A DNA stretch of 64,000 nt, from NCBI RefSeq assembly GCF_000621625.1, contig NZ_JHXV01000021.1, forward strand, positions 25,375 through 89,374, read 5' to 3'. The position numbers and the translations under genes are program-made. The notes beneath the pieces were generated by a model. It ran no database searches and was not told the DNA's origin. It saw nothing but the letters and a program-made list of their open reading frames with translations. Shown one piece after another: positions 43,969 to 52,154 of the stretch (position 1 is its first letter; each line of letters opens with the position of its first letter). This stretch comes from Crocinitomix catalasitica ATCC 23190 (lineage in GTDB: Bacteria > Bacteroidota > Bacteroidia > Flavobacteriales_D > Crocinitomicaceae).

Positions 43969-44358
43969 CTATTCGAATTCTTTATAATAATTTCCATCCA
44001 GAATAATATAACGCTGATCCTTCAAAATAGTATCATAATAATTTATTAATTCTGTAAAAGCAGTTGTAGGATATTCATCAATTTCATAGAACTCACCATT
44101 AAATACAGCCTTTCCAAAATTCAATTGATTATTATCGAGATACCATTTTCTTATTTTGGTTTGTTTAGAATTCTTACCGTCAATAACCCAAACCATATAA
44201 CCTTCCCCATTTTCATTTATGATTATTTGGTGGGCAACTGCAAATGCGGTTTTGTGTTCCCAATTACCAACTAAAGCTTCAGATGCTTCGAGCAAGGGTG
44301 TTTTATTACACGAGTAGATGGTAGTTAAAAGTAGTATATAGAAAAGGACTTTTTTCAC
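43969..44358 (-). CDS. lipoprotein of unknown function
   Basis: 129 residues with lipobox TIYSC (Cys17) after a hydrophobic signal. The mature protein (ALVGNWEHKTAF, then GYMVWVIDGKN) looks like a small beta-barrel, in the style of lipocalin-like or DUF4923-type lipoproteins, which I cannot verify. It precedes the cytochrome c gene and may be expressed with it. A terminator-like hairpin lies just upstream at 44385-44423. Confidence 0.65.
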   Translation of the reverse strand: MKKVLFYILLLTTIYSCNKTPLLEASEALVGNWEHKTAFAVAHQIIINENGEGYMVWVIDGKNSKQTKIRKWYLDNNQLNFGKAVFNGEFYEIDEYPTTAFTELINYYDTILKDQRYIILDGNYYKEFE

Positions 44359-44384
44359 TTCAAAAATTTGAAACCAAATGTACT

Positions 44385-44423
44385 AAAAAAACAATACTCA
44401 TTTCAAAAATGAAATGAGTATTG
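44385..44423 (-). terminator. hairpin upstream of the lipoprotein gene
   Basis: A perfect 13-bp stem (CAATACTCATTTC / GAAATGAGTATTG), loop AAAAAT, followed on the minus strand by a run of seven T. It ends transcription heading toward 43969-44358. The transcript it would stop is not identified: lpdA already has its own terminator 270 bp upstream. Confidence 0.65.
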
Positions 44424-44466
44424 AATTGCTACTTAATCTGAGTATTGTACAATTTGCTGTATTACC

Positions 44467-44625
44467 ATGAAAAACCCTACTCTCAATAAATCTACAAATT
44501 GGACTACCACTCAGTTTTTTATTAAACTCATCGTTATGAATTTAATTTTTTCAATTAGTTTTGGGTATAATGATATAGCAAATATATATCAGTCACCCCC
44601 CATTAAAAACAGTATAAATACCTAA
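44467..44625 (+). CDS. possible 52-residue ORF
   Basis: ATG to TAA without interruption, containing NWTTTQFFIKLIVMNLIFSI (a hydrophobic stretch) and ending SPPIKNSINT. No family, no clear promoter, and the flanking DNA is AT-rich, so chance is a real alternative. Reported only because no other feature fills the interval. Confidence 0.15.
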   Translation: MKNPTLNKSTNWTTTQFFIKLIVMNLIFSISFGYNDIANIYQSPPIKNSINT

Positions 44626-44697
44626 TTTATTAATAAATTAACCCGATTTTCAACCTATTTCCTCTATTATTGGACTTTTAAATTGATAAAAATTAAA

Positions 44698-44737
44698 AAA
44701 AAACACCCAAACTGCTAAAAAGCAATTTGGGTGTTTT
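44698..44737 (-). terminator. terminator of lpdA
   Basis: A perfect 11-bp stem (AAACACCCAAA / TTTGGGTGTTT) with an inner TGCT/AGCA pair lies 20 nt beyond the lpdA stop and is followed by T residues on the minus strand. Confidence 0.8.
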
Positions 44738-44756
44738 ATATAAATATCTTGGTTCC

Positions 44757-46148
44757 CTATAAGTGTATAACTTCATCATAAGCTGCAGCTGCAGCCTCCA
44801 TGATCGCTTCACTCATTGTAGGGTGAGGATGAACAGTTTTAATCAATTCATGCCCTGTTGTTTCTAGTTTTCTAACAGCAACCAATTCAGCTACCATTTC
44901 AGTAACATTGGCACCAATCATGTGTCCTCCTAAAAGTTCACCATATTTTGCATCAAAAATTAATTTTACAAATCCATCATTTGCTCCAGCGGCACTAGCT
45001 TTACCAGATGCAGAAAATGGGAATTTCCCTATTTTAATTTCATGTCCAGCTTCTTTTGCTGCTTTTTCTGTCATACCAACAGAGGCAACTTCTGGAGAAC
45101 AATATGTACACCCTGGGATATTTCCATAATCAAGAGTGTCAATATTCATCCCTGCTATTTTTTCAACACAAATAATACCTTCTGCAGATGCAACGTGTGC
45201 TAGTGCTGGTCCAGATACGATATCTCCAATAGCATAATATCCTGGAATGTTAGTTTGGTAATAACCATCAACTAATACTTTTCCTTTATCTGTTGCAATT
45301 CCAACTTTTTCAAGACCAATACCTTCTAAATTTGTTTCTATACCAACAGCAGATAGAACAATATCACATTCAATAATTTCTTCTCCTTTTTTGGTTTTAA
45401 CAGATACTTTACAACCTGATCCTTTCGTATCAACTTTCTCAACAGAAGAATTCGTCATGATCTTTATTCCTTGTTTCTTGAAAGAACGCTCTAATTGTTT
45501 AGAAACCTCTTCATCTTCAACTGGAACAATATTTGGCATAAATTCAACAATAGTAACATCTACTCCCATTGTTTTATAGAAATAGGCAAATTCTACTCCA
45601 ATTGCTCCAGAACCAACAACAACCATAGATTTTGGTAAAGATGGAAGAACAAGCGCTTCTCTATATCCAATTATTTTTTTACCATCTTGAGGTAAGTTTG
45701 GTAGTTGTCTAGAACGTGCACCAGTAGCAATAATAACACCTTTATTTGCTGAATAAGTAGTAGTTTTCCCTTTATCATCAGTAACATTTACCTTTTTACC
45801 AGCAGCTACTTCTCCCATTCCTGCAAGAACGTCAATTTTATTTTTTTTCATCAAAAATTGAACTCCGTTACTCATTTTATCAGCAACGCCTCTACTTCTT
45901 TTAACTACTTTGTCAAAATCTGGCGTACCTCCTTTGACCTCAATACCATAATTTTCGGCATGTGTTATATATTCAAATACGTTTGCACTTTTTAATAAGG
46001 CTTTCGTTGGAATACATCCCCAATTCAAACAAACACCACCAATTTCGGCTTTTTCTACAATTGCAGTTTTTAAACCTAATTGAGATGCTCTAATCGCAGC
46101 TACATATCCGCCAGGCCCACTTCCTATTACTATTATATCGTAAGTCAT
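44757..46148 (-). CDS. lpdA: dihydrolipoyl dehydrogenase
   Basis: 463 residues. FAD binding VIGSGPGGYVAAIRASQLGL, the redox disulfide GGVCLNWGCIPTKALL, NAD binding MVVVGSGAIGVEFAYFY, the second FAD block YYAIGDIVSGPALAHVASAEG, and the C-terminal catalytic HPHPTMSEAIMEAAA with its His-Glu pair are all present. It is the E3 component shared by pyruvate, 2-oxoglutarate and branched-chain 2-oxo acid dehydrogenases and glycine cleavage. No E1 or E2 gene is adjacent, consistent with a shared E3. Monocistronic, with its own terminator. Confidence 0.95.
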   Translation of the reverse strand: MTYDIIVIGSGPGGYVAAIRASQLGLKTAIVEKAEIGGVCLNWGCIPTKALLKSANVFEYITHAENYGIEVKGGTPDFDKVVKRSRGVADKMSNGVQFLMKKNKIDVLAGMGEVAAGKKVNVTDDKGKTTTYSANKGVIIATGARSRQLPNLPQDGKKIIGYREALVLPSLPKSMVVVGSGAIGVEFAYFYKTMGVDVTIVEFMPNIVPVEDEEVSKQLERSFKKQGIKIMTNSSVEKVDTKGSGCKVSVKTKKGEEIIECDIVLSAVGIETNLEGIGLEKVGIATDKGKVLVDGYYQTNIPGYYAIGDIVSGPALAHVASAEGIICVEKIAGMNIDTLDYGNIPGCTYCSPEVASVGMTEKAAKEAGHEIKIGKFPFSASGKASAAGANDGFVKLIFDAKYGELLGGHMIGANVTEMVAELVAVRKLETTGHELIKTVHPHPTMSEAIMEAAAAAYDEVIHL

Positions 46149-46249
46149 AATTCAATTTATTTATCTGGTGCGAATTTAAGTAATTATCATTTATATTGTG
46201 ATAGACAATGGAATTATTTTATTTTTGAATAAGCAAAATCATTTAACCT

Positions 46250-47272
46250 ATGAAAAATATAATTTATATATGCCTTATAATGAGCATGTGCTTAGGCTCT
46301 TGTGCTATATTGTCTAAAAATCAAAACTATACATCAATTAATTTGGAATATGATCAATCTCAAAACATCAATTATGCTGGTGTAATTCCTATTAAAATTA
46401 AAATGTCTAATGAGGAAGGAAAACAAAAAGATATAACTGATAAAAGAGATTTACAAATAGTACTAACTGGCGGCACCTTTTTAGACGGGAATATATATAT
46501 CGATAGTTTCCCAAAATCATTTGATGAAACACAAATTAAGATAACAGCTTCGTACATTCACAACGAAAACTCACTGACCAATACGGCGTTAATTGATTAT
46601 AACTTTAAGGGAACATTAACTATAAATTTTCAAGGAGTTGATGGTATTGAAGGAGATAAAGCGAATAGAAAATTGAAACCAGTTCTCTTAAGTGACGGGA
46701 AGGACGGTCGAGATGGTGAAGACGGGTTAAACGGAAGTCATGGTAGAGAAATCTCTGTTAAAGTCTGGAAACATACAAGCGATGAATTCTACGTATTCAA
46801 GGTTGAAGATTTAATAACGAATCAAATTTTCTACTATAAATATTATGACAATGGTTTTGGTGTTAAAATTGATGCATCCGGCGGTCAAGGAGGTAAAGGC
46901 GGAAATGGATCTAAAGGTACTGATGGCAGAAAAGGTCGCATAAAGGATGATAGCAATATCAATCCTGGAGACGGAGGTAACGGAGGAAATGGTGGAAATG
47001 GTGGAACAGGTGGCAATGGCGGAAAAGTATATTTATATTTGCACCCTACAGCCGAAAATTTAAAGCAGAAAATACTCGTGTACAATTTAGGAGGTAAAGC
47101 GGGCGAAGCGGGTGCAGCGGGCGAAGCGGGTGACCCAGGCAAAGCACTTGATGGACAAGAAGAGGGTAAACAAGGAATAGATGGACAAGTAGGTAAAATT
47201 GGAAAATCAGGTGAATCTGGTCCATTACCTCAAATAATGATAGAAAATTTTAACCGATCAACAGAAGAATAA
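46250..47272 (+). CDS. collagen-like Gly-rich lipoprotein
   Basis: 340 residues. A lipoprotein signal ends in lipobox LGSC (Cys17). Residues ~25-145 are a beta-type domain. Short Gly-Xaa-Yaa tracts follow: DGKDGRDGEDGLNGSHG near 148, GGQGGKGGNGSKGTDGRKG near 211, a GDGGNGGNGGNGGTGGNGG run near 242, and GGKAGEAGAAGEAGDPG near 283. The Gly tracts break around folded segments such as VYLYLHPTAENLKQKILVYN. Such tracts may form triple helices or flexible spacers; the Asn/Gly-rich run is less collagen-like. Expected on the outer membrane. The next gene (M61 protease) starts 6 nt downstream, so the two are almost certainly cotranscribed. Confidence 0.8.
   Translation: MKNIIYICLIMSMCLGSCAILSKNQNYTSINLEYDQSQNINYAGVIPIKIKMSNEEGKQKDITDKRDLQIVLTGGTFLDGNIYIDSFPKSFDETQIKITASYIHNENSLTNTALIDYNFKGTLTINFQGVDGIEGDKANRKLKPVLLSDGKDGRDGEDGLNGSHGREISVKVWKHTSDEFYVFKVEDLITNQIFYYKYYDNGFGVKIDASGGQGGKGGNGSKGTDGRKGRIKDDSNINPGDGGNGGNGGNGGTGGNGGKVYLYLHPTAENLKQKILVYNLGGKAGEAGAAGEAGDPGKALDGQEEGKQGIDGQVGKIGKSGESGPLPQIMIENFNRSTEE
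46693..47223 (+). repeat. Gly-Xaa-Yaa coding repeats
   Basis: Degenerate 9-base units encoding Gly-Xaa-Yaa occur in four blocks (about 46690-46745, 46879-46938, 46971-47028, 47092-47143) with a fifth sparse block near 47160-47223. The DNA repeats are diverged rather than identical. Confidence 0.6.
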
Positions 47273-47278
47273 AGCTTG

Positions 47279-49027
47279 ATGAATTATAAAATTACTTACG
47301 AACAACCTACGCAACAATATATTTTAATTGAAGCGATTTTTGAAACAAATAAACGAAAAGAAATAATCTTACAATTCCCTGCGTGGCGACCAGGCAGATA
47401 TGAATTAGGGAATTTTGCTAAGAACATAAAAAATTTCGAAGTCAAAAATGAAGATCATAAAAATGTAGATTTTCATAAAATCTCGAAGGATAAATGGCAA
47501 ATTAATTGCGAAAATTCTTCAACCATACATATACGATATAAATATTTCGCTGCTCAATTAAATGCAGGATCAACTTATATGGATGACATACAATTGTATG
47601 TAAATCCTGTTAATTGTATTATTTATGATGAATCGTCTATCAATAGCCCCTGTGAAGTAAGTTTGGATTTACCGGACGATTTTCAAATTGCATGTAGTGC
47701 AAAATTAAAAGGGAATACAATATACGCTGATTCTTACCACGATTTAGCAGATTCTCCATTTATCGCAAGTGCCAATTTGATTCACAAAACTTATAATGTA
47801 TTAAATCGTGAATTCCACATATGGATTCAAGGGAATGCTGAGCTAGATTGGGATAAAATTATCGCAGATTTTGAAAAATTCACATTATTACAGCTTGAAT
47901 CATTCAGTGATAGAAGGAATAAATTTGTTGGATTCCCTAAAATACCTTATCATTTTCTCTATCAAATTTTAGATGTAAAAGCTTATCACGGAGTTGAACA
48001 CACGCATAATACAGTGATCGCTTTAGGTCCAGGTAAAGACTTAATGACTGCTTTATATGATGATTTTTTAGGTGTGAGTGCGCATGAATTATACCACGCC
48101 TGGAATGTTAAAGCTATTCGACCAACCGAAATGTATCCTTATGATTATAGTAAAGAGAATTATAGTCATTTAGGATTCGTTGCAGAAGGTGTAACGACAT
48201 ATTTAGGAGATTGGTTTTTATTAAAATCAGAAGTGAAAGATTTTAGTTGGTATAAATTAGAATTAGAAAAATTATTCCAAAAACACTTCGACAATTTTGG
48301 ACGCTTTAATTATTCTGTAGCCGAATCAAGTTGGGATACTTGGTTAGATGGATATGAATTAGGTGCACCAAACAGAAAAGTATCTATCTATACAGAAGGT
48401 GCTATATTGGCCTTTATCCTTGATATTATGATTCGTGATAACAGTAAAAGCAAATTTACTATTCACGATGTGATGTTTAAGCTTTATAAAGATTTTGCAT
48501 TAAAGAATAAAGGTTATTCTACAGAAGACTATAAAAGTATACTCGAAGAATTTACTGGACAAAATTTAGATGCTTTTTTCAAAAATTATTATTTCGGCAC
48601 TACCCTATTCGAATCAATTTTAGTGGAAACATTAGAGAAAATGGGGTACGAATTGGTGATGGAACAGAACCCTGTATTAATAGAAGATATATTAGGAATT
48701 AAAATTGTAAATATTGCAGGTAAAACAGTGGTTCAACGAATCGCTCAAGGCAGTTCGGCAGAGCTAGGAGGAGTAATGCATAACGACATAATTGAAAAAG
48801 TTAATGGTCATCTCGTAGAGGATAATATCAGTGAGTTATTTAAAGATTTAAAAGATAGTTCTATAGAACTGGTAGTTAGTCGACTTGGTAGAATTGTAGA
48901 AATCACTTGTCCTAATTTAAATAAGTCATCTTATCCACACTATAAAATTGAAAAAATGCAGATTCCTTCAAAGCAAGGGAAATCACTATTCAAAAAATGG
49001 TCTGGTATAGATTTCGATTTAATTTAA
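47279..49027 (+). CDS. M61 family peptidase with PDZ domain
   Basis: 582 residues from the ATG at 47279 (a TTG lies just before it). An N-terminal beta domain (FPAWRPGRYELGNFAKNI near 35) is typical of M61 glycyl aminopeptidases. The zinc site is HELYHAW with His269, Glu270 and His273; the third ligand is probably the Glu in GFVAEGVTTYLGDW. A PDZ domain spans ~470-545. No signal peptide is seen, so it is probably cytoplasmic, although many relatives are exported. It lies 6 nt after the Gly-rich lipoprotein gene and 31 nt before the small membrane protein gene, so all three form a likely operon. Confidence 0.88.
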   Translation: MNYKITYEQPTQQYILIEAIFETNKRKEIILQFPAWRPGRYELGNFAKNIKNFEVKNEDHKNVDFHKISKDKWQINCENSSTIHIRYKYFAAQLNAGSTYMDDIQLYVNPVNCIIYDESSINSPCEVSLDLPDDFQIACSAKLKGNTIYADSYHDLADSPFIASANLIHKTYNVLNREFHIWIQGNAELDWDKIIADFEKFTLLQLESFSDRRNKFVGFPKIPYHFLYQILDVKAYHGVEHTHNTVIALGPGKDLMTALYDDFLGVSAHELYHAWNVKAIRPTEMYPYDYSKENYSHLGFVAEGVTTYLGDWFLLKSEVKDFSWYKLELEKLFQKHFDNFGRFNYSVAESSWDTWLDGYELGAPNRKVSIYTEGAILAFILDIMIRDNSKSKFTIHDVMFKLYKDFALKNKGYSTEDYKSILEEFTGQNLDAFFKNYYFGTTLFESILVETLEKMGYELVMEQNPVLIEDILGIKIVNIAGKTVVQRIAQGSSAELGGVMHNDIIEKVNGHLVEDNISELFKDLKDSSIELVVSRLGRIVEITCPNLNKSSYPHYKIEKMQIPSKQGKSLFKKWSGIDFDLI

Positions 49028-49058
49028 GTTTAATTTTGGATTATAATACGCGTATAAC

Positions 49059-49577
49059 ATGACATTAGAAAAAGTCCAAAAACATACCTTTTTTCAGCGA
49101 TTCAAGAATATTGTATTGGGTAAAACACGTCCAAATATCTTAACGCGACTCTCTGTAATTGCGGGTTTTGCAGTATGGATATATTTAATTTCTTGGCATA
49201 TTCTCACACTGATTTCTCTAGTACTCGTAGGAAATTTAAAGAATGGGGGTTACGTAAAGGCAGCATACGAGAATATAGGTTTCAAACAATATTTTTATTT
49301 TGATACCTACCAACAATTAACCATATACACCTTAGCAGAAATACTAATCCTATTTATTTCATTAATTGGCTTGGTTTTAATTTGGAGAAAAAAAAGAATA
49401 GGTTTTATCTGCTATATGCTAGCGCAGGTAGCATTAATTTTAACGGCTTACCTATACATGGGAGCCAGATTTTTTGAATTGGAATTTGGTTATTTCGATC
49501 TTATATTAATCGCCTCAACAATATTGTATTTTTTAATAGGTCTTTTCATTTTCCATCGAAAAAATGTAAACATTTAG
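49059..49577 (+). CDS. small membrane protein with four helices
   Basis: 172 residues with four hydrophobic segments at about 30-52, 88-108, 115-138 and 142-165. The N-terminus is basic and cytoplasmic in style. I do not recognise the family. It follows the M61 protease by 31 nt and may belong to its operon. The stop overlaps the convergent ridA-like gene by 4 nt. Confidence 0.7.
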   Translation: MTLEKVQKHTFFQRFKNIVLGKTRPNILTRLSVIAGFAVWIYLISWHILTLISLVLVGNLKNGGYVKAAYENIGFKQYFYFDTYQQLTIYTLAEILILFISLIGLVLIWRKKRIGFICYMLAQVALILTAYLYMGARFFELEFGYFDLILIASTILYFLIGLFIFHRKNVNI

Positions 49578-49951
49578 AGGCTGGCAATCATTGAAATTTC
49601 AACCTTTACATCTTTAGGTAATTTTGCAACTTGAACTGTTTCTCTAGCAGGAAAATTATCACTAAAAAAAGTTGCATAAATCTCATTTACAGCCTGAAAA
49701 TCATCCATATCTTTCAAGAAAATTGTTGTTTTAATCACATGAGAAAAATTCATCTTAGCAGCTGATAATACTGCCGATAAATTATTCATAACCATTTTTG
49801 TTTCACCTTGAATATCTGTTTCTAGCAAAGCATTAGTTTTTGGATCAATCGCGATTTGACCACTTGTGTACAAAACTCCATTAAAAAGAACTGCTTGGCT
49901 ATAAGGACCAATAGCTGAAGGTGCATTTTTTGTTTCTATAATTGTTTTCAT
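49574..49951 (-). CDS. RidA family enamine/imine deaminase
   Basis: 125 residues. APSAIGPYSQAVLFNGVLYTSGQI at the N-terminus, the MNNLSAVLSAA helix and ARETVQVAKLPKDVKVEISMIA at the C-terminus are the Rid (YjgF) marks, with the Arg that binds the carboxylate present. RidA hydrolyses 2-aminoacrylate and related enamines, protecting PLP enzymes. The protein is a trimer in the cytoplasm. Single gene, convergent with the membrane protein gene. Confidence 0.94.
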   Translation of the reverse strand: MKTIIETKNAPSAIGPYSQAVLFNGVLYTSGQIAIDPKTNALLETDIQGETKMVMNNLSAVLSAAKMNFSHVIKTTIFLKDMDDFQAVNEIYATFFSDNFPARETVQVAKLPKDVKVEISMIASL

Positions 49952-50190
49952 ATCCGAAAGCGTTTGAATTTAATTTAAAAATTATTTGTATTGAATTGGA
50001 CACGAAAATAACGAATCATTTACCGATAAAGGCAAGTAATGTATTGAAATAAATAAACCGTTCTGTTTATAACTGTTATAAATTAAACAAATAACCTACT
50101 CAAACAGAGAATATTGCCTACATATTGAATAAATTTTATATTTTAATCTTTTTGTAATTATCAGGTATGATTACTTTATAATTTATCGCT

Positions 50191-51231
50191 ATGAAAATTA
50201 AGATTATCGTTGCATTTCTTTTGTTTCTTAATCAGACATATTCAATTCATGCTCAGCAGGATAAACATTACAGTTTGTTTAATGAATCTCAACTAAATAT
50301 CAACCCGGCAAGTGCGGGATTTTTTGAAGATCATTTACGCTTAGCAACAGGATATAGAAGTCAATGGTTGAGTGTAAGTGCAGAACCTTATCGAACAATA
50401 ACAGCAAGTGCAGATTGGCGAATGTTAGACGAAACATATACTGGTGAAGCTAATTTTTTAGGCGCTGGTATTACCTTTTTCAACGATGCTGCCGGTGTAA
50501 GTAATTATACAACAAATATTATTGCTGTTCCAATTAGCTATGCCATTCAAATTGGAGAAGCTGATCACATTGCCTTTGGTATTCAACCTGCGTTTTTTCA
50601 AAGAACAATTACCGGTGATAATTTAACATGGGATAACCAATGGACAGGTTCATCATTCAATCAAGAAATAGGTCATAATGAAGACTTTTTCTCGAACAAT
50701 ATGACCATCATTAAATTTGATATGGCAGCTGGAATTTATTGGCAGAAAAGATTCAGCAGAGATAAAAAAATAAATCTTGGTATAGCAGGAGAGCATTTAA
50801 CAAAACAAATAGTGAGTGTTTTTGGGGCGGAAGATAAATTATTCAGAAAACTAACACTTCACGGTCAGGGAGAATTTGGTAATGAATATACAAACATCAC
50901 ATTCATGCCTGGTTTCTATGGCTTTATTCAAGGGCCAAATAAAGCGTTAACCTTAGGTTCTAATTTCAGATTCCAATTAAAAGGAGCTTCGCGTTCTACA
51001 GCATATTTTGACAATGTAAAATTGAATATTGGAGGATATTTTAGAATTGGGGATGCACTAATCGCGAATGCTATATTAGAACTATCGAAATTTAGTATTG
51101 GTGCTTCTTACGATATAAATGTATCGAGTTTAAATACAGCAAGTAATAGTATTGGTGCGATGGAATTTTTCTTGCGGTATAGGTTCGTTTTTGGTGATCA
51201 AAACTTGAGACATAATAGAATTCAAAAATAA
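50191..51231 (+). CDS. PorP/SprF-family type IX secretion membrane protein
   Basis: 346 residues. A signal peptide (1-21, ending SIHAQ) is followed by the family opening QDKHYSLFNESQLNINPASAGFFED and a beta-barrel-like body of alternating strands with conserved WRMLDETYTG and LGAGITFFNDAAGVS. PorP/SprF proteins sit in the outer membrane and bind PorE or SprB-type partners, attaching cargo or gliding parts of the T9SS. Flavobacteria have many copies, usually next to large cargo proteins; here no large neighbour exists. A TTTG-N17-TACTTTAT promoter-like pair lies at about 50152-50180. Confidence 0.88.
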   Translation: MKIKIIVAFLLFLNQTYSIHAQQDKHYSLFNESQLNINPASAGFFEDHLRLATGYRSQWLSVSAEPYRTITASADWRMLDETYTGEANFLGAGITFFNDAAGVSNYTTNIIAVPISYAIQIGEADHIAFGIQPAFFQRTITGDNLTWDNQWTGSSFNQEIGHNEDFFSNNMTIIKFDMAAGIYWQKRFSRDKKINLGIAGEHLTKQIVSVFGAEDKLFRKLTLHGQGEFGNEYTNITFMPGFYGFIQGPNKALTLGSNFRFQLKGASRSTAYFDNVKLNIGGYFRIGDALIANAILELSKFSIGASYDINVSSLNTASNSIGAMEFFLRYRFVFGDQNLRHNRIQK

Positions 51232-51268
51232 TAAAATCAATAGTCTACCTATTTTTAAAACTCTTGTT

Positions 51269-51276
51269 TAAATTTG
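51269..51276 (+). promoter_or_regulatory. -7 box of the pabA/trpG-like gene
   Basis: TAAATTTG matches TAnnTTTG exactly, 30 nt before the TTG start at 51307. Confidence 0.45.
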
Positions 51277-51306
51277 TGACTCAATCTGAATCTTAATTTG
51301 TGAATT

Positions 51307-51876
51307 TTGAAAATACTATTAATAGATAATTACGATTCGTTCACATACAATTTAGTCCACTATATAACATCCTTTGATGTAGAATTAGATGTTGTTTACA
51401 ACGATCAAATAGAAATTACTCAACTTCATTCTTACGATAAGATTATAATTTCGCCAGGTCCAGGATTACCAAAGGATGCGGGTAGGTTATTTGACGTTTT
51501 GGATGCAGTTATAGAAACAACACCAGTACTAGGTGTTTGCTTAGGTTTTCAGGCCATAATAGAGAAGTTTGGAGGTAAAATATACAATCAACCAGTTGTC
51601 AAACATGGTATTGCCGAATCGATTGAAATCGTATCACCATCAAAATTATTTCTTGATACAGCTCCAAAATTCAAGGTTGGTTTATATCATTCTTGGGCTG
51701 CAAATGCCTTTAATTTTCCGAAAGACTTAGTTATAACCGCATTGTCAGAAAATGATATTGTGATGGCTTTCGACCATAAAACACTACCTATTTCAGGTGT
51801 TCAATTCCACCCGGAGTCAATTTTATCAGAGTATGGATTGAAGATTGTTGAAAACTTCATTTTTGAAATTGGATAA
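51307..51876 (+). CDS. aminodeoxychorismate/anthranilate synthase glutaminase subunit
   Basis: 189 residues from a TTG start, the only one that gives the conserved N-terminus KILLIDNYDSFTYNLVHYI. The glutaminase triad is complete: Cys in VLGVCLGFQA, and His-Glu in VQFHPESIL, with the oxyanion loop SPGPGLPKDAG. It gives ammonia to a chorismate-binding subunit (PabB or TrpE). Neither lies beside it, so it could be pabA, trpG or a shared subunit. Chorismate itself comes from AroC at 8864-9946. Confidence 0.88.
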   Translation: MKILLIDNYDSFTYNLVHYITSFDVELDVVYNDQIEITQLHSYDKIIISPGPGLPKDAGRLFDVLDAVIETTPVLGVCLGFQAIIEKFGGKIYNQPVVKHGIAESIEIVSPSKLFLDTAPKFKVGLYHSWAANAFNFPKDLVITALSENDIVMAFDHKTLPISGVQFHPESILSEYGLKIVENFIFEIG

Positions 51877-52154
51877 TTAGCCTTACCTTTATAAAACAAG
51901 TTAGCCACGCAGTGAGTCTTAACTTTAGTTTGCACAGGCAAACGCCCATGTAGTATGTTTTTGGTTCTTAACGTTTTTTATATTAGTATGATCTCAACTT
52001 CCTGCTGACAGACCTCAATCAAATTTAGATTTGATCATTTTTATAAATGTTAACAGAGGATTTCAAAACCAAGTTGGTAGTGCTAACCATGTTTTAGAAG
52101 AATTTTAAAATTTATAGCTATATGGGTTTTTTTATGCCCAAAAACGAGATCATA
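51877..52154. other. intergenic region with possible repeat or gene debris
   Basis: 278 bp. It holds an inverted repeat GTTTGC-N4-GCAAAC (51928-51943) in a GC-richer patch, a hairpin ATCAAAT-N4-ATTTGAT (52018-52035), and an open plus-strand frame ending at about 52108 whose last residues read NRGFQNQVGSANHVLEEF, without a start codon after an in-frame TGA. The mixture suggests a dispersed repeat or the tail of a lost gene. The 52018 hairpin may also terminate the glutaminase gene. Confidence 0.35.

Larger units (their letters stand above)
44359..44756. other. intergenic region with two hairpins and a short ORF
   Basis: 398 bp between the lipoprotein and lpdA. It holds the hairpin at 44385-44423, a possible 52-codon ORF at 44467-44625, and the lpdA terminator at 44698-44737. 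The remainder is AT-rich with nothing recognisable. Confidence 0.5.

Noticed and set aside
46885..47142. 85-residue Pro-rich minus-strand ORF opposite the Gly-rich repeats
   Set aside because: It is the antisense of Gly codons (GGN gives NCC, Pro), a pure composition artefact.
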